Shown one piece after another: positions 55,173 to 64,000 of a stretch of 64,000 bases of DNA (the stretch's first letter is position 1; every line of letters begins with the position of its first letter). Under the pieces are notes generated by a model. That model saw nothing but the letters and a program-made list of their open reading frames with translations, was not told the origin of the DNA and did no database searches. The position numbers and the translations under genes were made by a program. Origin of the DNA: Molanna angustata (lineage: Eukaryota > Arthropoda > Insecta > Trichoptera > Molannidae); contig OY754979.1 in the NCBI GenBank assembly GCA_963576475.1, positions 27,044,034 through 27,108,033 on the forward strand, in the 5' to 3' direction.

Positions 55173-55780
55173 GGCAGCAGCATAAAGGAAGAGGAAACGG
55201 GAAAGGGGAAAGAAAGCTCAAGTCGCTAATATAACTCACAATTATTGTACTAATTGTTCGCGAATATTTAATGCGGCCACAGAAATCAAACGACTATACC
55301 ACATTACATATATCGACCGAATGTTACGTTTCATGAAGCCGGCTGTAGATTTAATTTATACCGAAAGTTTCTGGTGCTATTGATCATTTATGCTATTTAA
55401 ATATTTAACCAAGTCCACAGACTTGTGTAATTTAATATTCTATTTGGTAGGAGCTGAGCTGGCGTTGCTTCCTGGAAGTGTTGTTGATCTATGAATAGTT
55501 GAGGACTCTTTAAGTCGAACGCTTTGGTTTTCCTTAAGTCTAGCGTAGTGTGGTGGGTAGGGGACGGGACTTAACGGTGAAAACTGTTATCTTCCTTGAA
55601 ACTTTTGCCCGTGTAACTTTTAAAGTAAGTCTCGCTGTCTATCTGTCTGGGGCTGTAAATCGTTGTGAAATTTTTACATCACGCTATCGCATCGAAAAGT
55701 TTTTTTTTTGTTGTATTAATTTTTCAGTTAACTTATTTTTTTCAAATTTATTTATAGTAAGCTTACGAAGGTAGTCATTT
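55173..55780. other. Intergenic, no gene seen
   Basis: The 55550-55774 frame has no recognisable domain. Confidence 0.45.
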
Positions 55781-56215
55781 CCACACTATCAATCCATTTT
55801 CTTATATGGGGTAAGCAAAGAGAACCGCCAGAATCATCTCTTTTGACGTAGGTCAAATCGTTTTATTCACTTCCAAGTATCGTCTCTTACACATCCTTTT
55901 ACTCTTAATTTTTAGTTTTCCATCCTTCAAGCTTTATAATTTTAAACAACGGGCATATAACATTAGAATTAGGCTTCAAGACTCGGTCTTGCAAACCTAG
56001 TCTTATTTTTTCTGTGAGTTGTGACACGTGAACTCCTGGTGCTATATTTTATGCAAAATTTATAATAGCTTTGTTCATTTAATATCGCACATCGTCCTGT
56101 TGCATATTCTTCTCAACGATCTCATTTCAACTGTATTTATTCTGATTCTACGCTTCTTCTCCATGTCCAAGTCTCACTTGCATGCATCAATGAATTCTTC
56201 TTGAAATGATTAATA
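55781..56215 (-). pseudogene. RTE-A retrotransposon, degraded copy
   Basis: The terminal part (ATGGGGTAAGCAAAGAGAACC) and, about 300 bp on, minus-strand codons equivalent to SETWTW, INTVEMRSLR and ICNRTMCD match 17741-18240. The RGR segment between is deleted or unreadable. Confidence 0.65.
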
Positions 56216-56249
56216 TGTGAAGAAAACTTTCAAAAGGGTGTCCTCAAAT

Positions 56250-56640
56250 TTATTTTTATTTTATTTTTAATTTATTATGTAAACAGACAGTTAAATTTAC
56301 TTATTTTACTAACATACATAATATGACATGTGCACCAATTAAGTTTACAAATATAATCGTTATTATATTAACAAAAAGAAGTGGTATTGAGGAAGGGAGT
56401 AGGAAAGAAAAGTAGGAAAAGGGGAACACACGTACACCACCTAACCGCGGAGCAGTAACCTAGAAATTGAACATTTAAATCCGTTTAAGGAGTTATTGAA
56501 AAGGTCTATTTCATTAAAGAACACGTTGAAGTTACTACCTACACGTTCTATATATTATGTAGGAGCTCTGAGCATAATTTGTTCTACAATTAGGTGGCCT
56601 AAATGTATGTGTCTTTCTAGTAAGCCTATTTGGTGCATGA
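56250..56640 (-). pseudogene. Jockey-like LINE end, minus strand
   Basis: NRLTRKTHTFRPPNCRTNYA, QSSYIIYRTC, a frameshift, then SNFNVFFNEIDLFNNSLNGF and LLLRG with stop, followed by the 3' UTR also seen at 1110-1316. It resembles the LINE at 16347 (HTNYAQ ... YRICN ... FQEIDIF). Confidence 0.75.
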
Positions 56641-57065
56641 AAGTTTAATTTGGATAATATCTCACTAGAATTTTAATTTATTTTTATTTACTTGTCCAAA
56701 TTTCTAATATTCTTTACATCCTATTCGACTAATATCATTACAATGGCTGTATTCACTTACGATAGTTTAAAGAAAATTATGCAATCGAGTACGACATTAG
56801 TCTATTGTACATATGTCTTGAGCTAATGCAGGCTGGTCAACGCATGTTTATAATGCCTCTTGTATCACACATATTATAACCCATTGAATCAATTGAATGG
56901 ATTTGTGTTGGAAGTCTCATATAACTCCATTGATAATCTGACAATTACGTGTGTAGACGAAGAAGCGCGTGGCGCCTATATTGTTCGAGCTGTATTCACT
57001 ATCTTTTTGAGTATTCGTTTCATTTGTCTGCGTACGTCCATACATGTTCTTTGATTATGTTTTTT
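56641..57065. other. Intergenic, no gene seen
   Basis: AT-rich. The frame at 56860-57054 runs towards an RTE-A tail and is not credible. Confidence 0.45.
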
Positions 57066-57376
57066 ATTTAACATACCGTCACACCATGTCCTCACGGGGT
57101 AGGCAGACAGATCCGAACGCCAAATTCTTATCATTCATCAACATTCACGCACCGTATCATACATATGTCTATTGCTATAGCTTCTTACATTTACCTCTTT
57201 CAGTATATTGTACTCATGGTCTTGGCATTCTTATATTGGACGACCCCAACATATTATACTCAAATAACTAATGATCATTCATATAAAAAACAACTTCAAA
57301 ATGAATGTGTGTCAAAATTGAAAAATTTGGCGTTCGATTCTCTTCGCGCAACCCTTGATTGACATGGCGTGATGGA
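57066..57376. mobile_element. Inverted pair of RTE-A ends
   Basis: 57066-57260 is a minus-strand RTE-A 3' end (ACATACCGTCACACCATGTC, GGGGTAGGCAGACAGATCCG). 57290-57376 is a plus-strand one (AATGTGTGTCAAAATTG, TTGGCGTTCGATTCTCTTCG, GACATGGCGTGATGG). Their 3' ends point outwards. Confidence 0.75.
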
Positions 57377-57464
57377 CGTTGAAGAGTTTTCTCGTGAGTC
57401 CTATCATCATAACTCGATGAAACTTATATGATGTGTGATTAAATCTGAATTCTATTAAAACGAG

Positions 57465-57985
57465 TGGGTTGTGGCCAATGCTAAACTCCTCACTAACAAG
57501 TCATTCTATAAATTATTCAAATTTTGTATGGAAAATATTCAGCATTTTCATGAAATGAGTTTGATGAATTGTTTTTTATTTAAATATTTTATTATGAAAT
57601 CTTGATAACTCTTCAATGCCATTTTATAAAAGTGATGTGCCTTTTTATCAATTTGAAAATAAAATTTTTAATATTTTAAATTCACTGAGCTTGGGGTCAC
57701 TTTGAAATATTTGACAGATTATTTGAGTATAAGATATACAAATTTACAAAATTTGAATAGAATCGAATGAGTACTTTAATCTATAATGGTTAAAGTAAAA
57801 TAATCACTCCGTACATAGCACACAGCATGCGGCACATACCACACACACACACACAGATACATTGTGATGAAACTTTCTGAATACAATCTCAGCATGATAC
57901 TAGTTGATAATCTGCAAAAAAATTGCCTTAAAAATTGCGAAAACATAACTCCCCACTATATCCCCTTGGGTTAGTGAGGAGTAAA
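57465..57985 (+). repeat. Dispersed repeat E, copy 3
   Basis: Same boundaries as copies 1 and 2: AACGAGTGGGTTGTGGCC at the start and CCCCTTGGGTTAGTGAGGAG at the end, with an internal CA run at 57838-57855 and an about 60-bp deletion relative to copy 1. Confidence 0.85.
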
Positions 57986-57998
57986 AATCATTAAAATT

Positions 57999-58030
57999 GG
58001 ATAATATGGTAAAGAATTACCATATTATCC
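57999..58030. repeat. Perfect 14-bp-arm hairpin
   Basis: GGATAATATGGTAA, a 4-nt loop AGAA, then its exact reverse complement. It sits between the end of repeat E and the 49-bp array. Confidence 0.9.
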
Positions 58031-58307
58031 GATTAATTTATGGTATTATATTAATAAATGTGTTTTAATAAATTAAAAAAAATAATTTATGATATTATAT
58101 TAATAAATGTGTTTTAATAAATTAAAATAATAATTTATGATATTATATTAATAAATGTGTTTCAATAAATTAAAAAAAATAATTTATGATATTATATTAA
58201 TAAATGTGTTTTAATAAATTAAAAAAAATAATTTATGATATTATATTAATAAATGTGTTTTAATAAATTAAAAAAAATAATTTATGATATTACATTAATA
58301 AATGTGT
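58031..58307. repeat. 49-bp AT-rich tandem repeat, 6 copies
   Basis: TTAATAAATGTGTTTTAATA starts at 58051, 58100, 58148, 58197, 58246 and 58295. Confidence 0.92.
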
Positions 58308-58812
58308 GTGTATGAACGTATGGTATGTATATGTGTATGACGTTTCGTGAGTCCTATAGCCCCCCGCGTGGCTTAGTTTATTTTAATAACATGTGTATGT
58401 ACTCGTGCATACTTAACCACGTGAAATAATAATACGTACCTATGAGAGTTAAACATGTTACACTTAATTCTTAAACACCAGCTGAACGTCTGCTGTCTAT
58501 CAATACCCCAACTGTTATTCTTAGTTCGTGCGAATGGTATATATATAGGTATATTATATTGTTTGACATTCATTGTTTTTTTTGTACTTATGTGCATGTC
58601 GAGAGAAAAAATAAATTTAATGAACTTTTTAAAAGTTCATACTTATGGTGATACACGATCCTGTAAATTTTATTTTCTTGTATGTCTCTATATATGTATC
58701 TATTATAGTGTAATAAATTTTTAATGTATGATGTACGATGCTCAATCGAGAGATTATCAACGTAATTATTATGTTTGAAAAAAAAAATGCATTATTGTAC
58801 GATTACTGTAAT
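58308..58812. other. Intergenic, no gene seen
   Basis: Short frames on both strands at 58373-58724 overlap and carry no recognised domain. Confidence 0.45.
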
Positions 58813-59330
58813 TTTTTTTTACTCTCCACACTATGGAATAGGGGAGAGTCATGATTTCGCAAAATTTAAGCGTATTTTTTTTACATCAATTTCTCAATGG
58901 GTATCATGTAGAGAATGCACACTATGAGTTTCGTCGTGATGTGTTTGTGTGTATGGCGTATACGCTGTACGCCGTACGCCGTACGCCGTAGCATTTATCT
59001 TTTTTGTGTCCTCTCTACAGCCCAAACTATAAGTCTGATCGACTTCATATTAACATCATATGTGTAAAGTGCAAAGACCTAGAGCTGATTAGTTTTCCAT
59101 AGACAACTTTTGATTTCTTCTCTATGAATTCATCATTTACGTTGTTTTTTTTTTGTGTCCTCTCTGCAGCCCAAACTATAAGTCCGATTGACTTCATATT
59201 GATATCACATGTGTTAAGTCCATAAACTTAGAGCTGATTAGTTTTCCATAGACAACGGTTCATTTTTTCCCAATGTTTCTTTATGATTTCATCTATTAAA
59301 ACTGAAAAAATGCTCTCACGACCTGGAAAT
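58813..59330 (+). repeat. Dispersed repeat D, with an internal repeat
   Basis: CTCCACACTATGGAATAGGG, GAGAGTCATGATTTCGC and the following blocks match 24445-24700. The segment CTCTCTACAGCCCAAACTAT ... GAGCTGATTAGTTTTCCATA occurs twice (about 59010 and 59158). GTACGCC is repeated four times near 58968-58990. Its 3' half passes without a break into the satellite. Confidence 0.85.
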
Positions 59331-62300
59331 TAGAGATATTTTAATTTGGTTTCAACTATTTATACAACACCAAGAATCTTCATAAAATTGTATTCAAAGT
59401 TGGTCAATGTTAAAAGAAAAATATTCAACGGTTTCAAAAATTATATTTTATTTAATGGATATTTGTATGAAACTTATATGTAACAAGAGAATTTTTTTAT
59501 ATTTGGCAATGATCAGTTCATTGATTTCATATTGATAGAAGAATATTAATAGCTTGAACTTAGAACTGATTAGCTTTTCATAGATATCATATAATTTCTT
59601 CATATGATATCACGTGTAAACATTGTCAAAATGCTCTAACGCTCTTTGAAACAAAATTTATCTGCTTTTTTTAAAATATTTCATACAACATAAGCAGTCT
59701 TCACTATACTGCATTAATAGTTTGTCTATCTTAACATAAAAATATACTATCGGAAGAAAATTTATATTCCTGGTAGTAACATTTAGTATGAATAAAAATG
59801 TAATTAGATAAATTTCTATGTATGGAAACGTTTAGTAATTTGATTTCATGTTATAATGTAAAGAGCTTGAACATAGAACTGATTAGCTTTCCATAAATAA
59901 CAAAAAAAATCTTCATATGATATCACCTGTCAAAATTTGGAAAATGCTCTCGCGTTCTTTAGAACAAAATTTATCTGCTTTTTTTAAAATATTTCATACA
60001 ACATAAGCATTCTTCACTATACTGCATTAATAGTTTGTTTATCTTAACATAAAAATATACTATCGGAAGAAAATTTATATTCCTGATAGTAACATTTAGT
60101 ATGAATAATAATGTAATTAGATAAATTTCTATGTATGGAAAAGTTCAGTAATTTGATTTCATGTTATAATGTAAAGAGCTTGAACATAGAACTGATTAGC
60201 TTTCCATAAATAACAAAAAAAATCTTCATATGATATCACCTGTCAAAATTTGGAAAATGCTCTCGCGTTCTTTAGAACAAAATTTATCTGCTTTTTTTAA
60301 AATATTTCATACAACATAAGCATTCTACACCATACTGCATTAAAAGTTTGTCTATCTTATCATAAAAATATACTATCGGAAGAAAATTTATATTCCTGAT
60401 AGTAACATTTAGTATGAATAATAATGTAATTAGATAAATTTCTATGTATGGAAAAGTTCAGTAATTTGATTTCATGTTATAATGTAAAGAGCTTGAACAT
60501 AGAACTGATTAGTTTTCCATAAATAACAAAAAAAATCTTCATATAATATCACGTGTCAAAATTTTGAAAATGCTCTCGCGTTCTTTAAAACAAAATTTAT
60601 CTGCTTTTTTTAAAATATTTCATACAACATAAGCATTCTTCACTATACTGCATTAATAGTTTGTTTATCTTAACATAAAAATATACTATCGGAAGAAAAT
60701 TTATATTCCTGATAGTAACATTTAGTATGAATAAAAATGTAATTAGATAAATTTCTATGTATGGAAAAGTTCAGTAATTTGATTTCATGATATAATGTAA
60801 AGAGCTTGAACATAGAACTGATTAGTTTTCCATAAATAACAAAAAAAATCTTCATATAATATCACGTGTCAAAATTTTGAAAATGCTCTCGCGTTCTTTA
60901 AAACAAAATTTATCTGCTTTTTTAAAAATATTTCATACAACATAAGCATTCTTCACTATACTGCATTAATAGTTTGTCTATCTTAACATAAAAATATACT
61001 ATCGGAAGAAAATTTATATTCCTGGTAGTAACATTTAGTATGAATAAAAATGTAATTAGATAAATTTCTATGTATGGAAAAGTTCAGTAATTTGATTTCA
61101 TGTTATAATGTAAAGAGCTTGAACATAGAACTGATTAGCTTTCCATAAATAACAAAAAAAATCTTCATATGATATCACCTGTCAAAATTTGGAAAATGCT
61201 CTCGCGTTCTTTAGAACAAAATTTATCTGCTTTTTTTAAAATATTTCATACAACATAAGCATTCTACACCATACTGCATTAAAAGTTTGTCTATCTTATC
61301 ATAAAAATATACTATCGGAAGAAAATTTATATTCCTGATAGTAACATTTAGTATGAATAATAATGTAATTAGATAAATTTCTATGTATGGAAAAGTTCAG
61401 TATTTTGATTTCATGTTATAATGTAAAGAGCTTGAACATAGAACTGATTAGTTTTCCATAAATAACAAAAAAAATCTTCATATAATATCACGTGTCAAAA
61501 TTTTGAAAATGCTCTCGCGTTCTTTAAAACAAAATTTATCTGCTTTTTTTAAAATATTTCATACAACATAAGCATTCTTCACTATACTGCATTAATAGTT
61601 TGTTTATCTTAACATAAAAATATACTATCGGAAGAAAATTTATATTCCTGATAGTAACATTTAGTATGAATAAAAATGTAATTAGATAAATTTCTATGTA
61701 TGGAAACGTGTAGTAATTTGATTTCATGATATAATGTAAAGAGCTTGAACATAGAACTGATTAGCTTTCCATAAATAACAAAAAAATTCTTCATATGATA
61801 TCACCTGTCAAAATTTGAAAAGTGCTCTCGCGTTCTTTAAAACAAAATTTATCTGCTTTTTTTAAAATATTTCATACAACATAAGCATTCTTCACTATAC
61901 TGCATTAATAGTTTGTCTATCTTAACATAAAAATATACTATCGGAAGAAAATTTATATTCCTGGTAGTAACATTTAGTATGAATAAAAATGTAATTAGAT
62001 AAATTTCTATGTATGGAAAAGTTCAGTAATTTGATTTCATGTTATAATGTAAAGAGCTTGAACATAGAACTGATTAGCTTTCCATAAATAACAAAAAAAA
62101 TCTTCATATGATATCACCTGTCAAAATTTGGAAAATGCTCTCGCGTTCTTTAGAACAAAATTTATCTGCTTTTTTTAAAATATTTCATACAACATAAGCA
62201 TTCTACACCATACTGCATTAAAAGTTTGTCTATCTTATCATAAAAATATACTATCGGAAGAAAATTTATATTCCTGATAGTAACATTTAGTATGAATAAT

Positions 62301-64000
62301 AATGTAATTAGATAAATTTCTATGTATGGAAACGTGTAGTAATTTGATTTCATGATATAATGTAAAGAGCTTGAACATAGAACTGATTAGCTTTCCATAA
62401 ATAACAAAAAAATTCTTCATATGATATCACCTGTCAAAATTTGAAAAATGCTCTCGCGTTCTTTAAAACAAAATTTATCTGCTTTTTTTAAAATATTTCA
62501 TACAACATAAGCATTCTTCACTATACTGCATTAATAGTTTGTCTATCTTAACATAAAAATATACTATCGGAAGAAAATTTATATTCCTGATAGTAACATT
62601 TAGTATGAATAATAATGTAATTAGATAAATTTCTATGTATGGAAAAGTTCAGTAATTTGATTTCATGTTATAATGTAAAGAGCTTGAACATAGAACTGAT
62701 TAGCTTTCCATAAATAACAAAAAAAATCTTCATATAATATCACGTGTCAAAATTTTGAAAATGCTCTCGCGTTCTTTAAAACAAAATTTATCTGCTTTTT
62801 TTAAAATATTTCATACAACATAAGCATTCTTCACTATACTGCATTAATAGTTTGTTTATCTTAACATAAAAATATACTATCGGAAGAAAATTTATATTCC
62901 TGATAGTAACATTTAGTATGAATAAAAATGTAATTAGATAAATTTCTATGTATGGAAACGTGTAGTAATTTGATTTCATGATATAATGTAAAGAGCTTGA
63001 ACATAGAACTGATTAGCTTTCCATAAATAACAAAAAAATTCTTCATATGATATCACCTGTCAAAATTTGAAAAATGCTCTCGCGTTCTTTAAAACAAAAT
63101 TTATCTGCTTTTTTTAAAATATTTCATACAACATAAGCATTCTTCACTATACTGCATTAATAGTTTGTCTATCTTAACATAAAAATATACTATCGGAAGA
63201 AAATTTATATTCCTGGTAGTAACATTTAGTATGAATAAAAATGTAATTAGATAAATTTCTATGTATGGAAAAGTTCAGTAATTTGATTTCATGTTATAAT
63301 GTAAAGAGCTTGAACATAGAACTGATTAGCTTTCCATAAATAACAAAAAAAATCTTCATATGATATCACCTGTCAAAATTTGGAAAATGCTCTCGCGTTC
63401 TTTAGAACAAAATTTATCTGCTTTTTTTAAAATATTTCATACAACATAAGCATTCTACACCATACTGCATTAAAAGTTTGTCTATCTTATCATAAAAATA
63501 TACTATCGGAAGAAAATTTATATTCCTGATAGTAACATTTAGTATGAATAATAATGTAATTAGATAAATTTCTATGTATGGAAAAGTTCAGTAATTTGAT
63601 TTCATGTTGTAATGTTAAGAGCTTGAACATAGAACTGATTAGTTTTCCATAAATAACAAAAAAAATCTTCATATAATATCACGTGTCAAAATTTTGAAAA
63701 TGCTCTCGCGTTCTTTAAAACAAAATTTATCTGCTTTTTTTAAAATATTTCATACAACATAAGCATTCTTCACTATACTGCATTAATAGTTTGTCTATCT
63801 TAACATAAAAATATACTATCGGAAGAAAATTTATATTCCTGATAGTAACATTTAGTATGAATAATAATGTAATTAGATAAATTTTTATGTATGGAAAAGT
63901 TCAGTAATTTGGTTTTAATGTTATAATGTAAAGAGCTTGAACATAGAACTGATTAGCTTTCCATAAATAACAAAAAAAATCTTCATTTAATATCACGTGT
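59331..64000. repeat. 313-bp satellite array, continues past the window
   Basis: GCTCTCGCGTTCTTT starts at 59946, 60259, 60572, 60885, 61198, 61511, 61824, 62137, 62450, 62763, 63076, 63389 and 63702, exactly 313 bp apart. Older, more diverged units precede them at 59312 and 59633. Variants cluster into about three types, seen in GGAAAAT/TTTGAAAAT before the core, TTAGAAC/TTAAAAC after it, and CTACACC/CTTCACT further on. The about 60-codon minus-strand frames that repeat through it are translations of the monomer, not genes. Confidence 0.97.

Noticed and set aside
60670..63672. Family of repeated 60-63-codon minus-strand frames
   Set aside because: They recur every 313 bp as part of the satellite monomer, with no start context or domain.

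Overview
The window is repeat-dominated nuclear DNA of an animal, most likely an insect and probably a lepidopteran or close relative. The grounds are its AT richness, several tRNA-derived SINE families, many 5'-truncated RTE-like and Jockey/CR1-like non-LTR retrotransposon ends, a piggyBac element with TTAA target duplications, and hAT, Harbinger-like and CACT-ended DNA transposons. The order is an inference from these families. No rRNA, genuine tRNA gene, CRISPR array or bacterial operon is present. I find no convincing host protein-coding gene; one short possible secreted-peptide ORF (41910-42092) and one pair of unexplained ORFs (50736-51364) are the only candidates. Nearly every recognisable protein is a broken transposase or reverse-transcriptase (RT) tail.

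Layout. 1-9 kb: LINE 3' ends, SINEs, a 34-bp minisatellite split by a Harbinger-like element (6904-8388) that itself carries two RT fragments. 9-15 kb: an RTE tail, a nested inverted-repeat element (9282-10889), a 250-bp (AT)n run growing from the tail of a dispersed repeat, and a hammerhead-ribozyme-like core. 15-21 kb: LINE/SINE nests, an RTE copy and a run of degenerate tandem repeats. 21-28 kb: an almost perfectly uniform 85-bp tandem array (22431-23619), single copies of dispersed repeats D, E and F, and a MITE with 25-bp perfect TIRs. 28.7-36.4 kb: a 7.7-kb CACT-ended element with a TA target duplication that interrupts the open reading frame of a LINE. It holds a Tc1/mariner-type transposase remnant, RT fragments and a 623-bp hAT element. 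36-52 kb: more LINE, RTE and SINE debris, a near-perfect foldback (43867-44094) and a 64-bp tandem array (44560-45440). 52.9-55.2 kb: a full-length-ended but defective piggyBac element. 55-59 kb: RTE/LINE remnants and a third copy of repeat E. 59.3-64 kb: a 313-bp satellite running off the window, seeded from the tail of dispersed repeat D.

How the parts relate. The window records layers of insertion. In four cases the pre-insertion site can be read back directly: the TAA duplication in phase with the minisatellite, the TA duplication restoring a LINE reading frame, the 8-bp duplication around hAT, and TTAA around piggyBac. Dispersed repeat D is present both as lone copies and as the apparent seed of the satellite. 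Repeat names A-I used below are local to this annotation.
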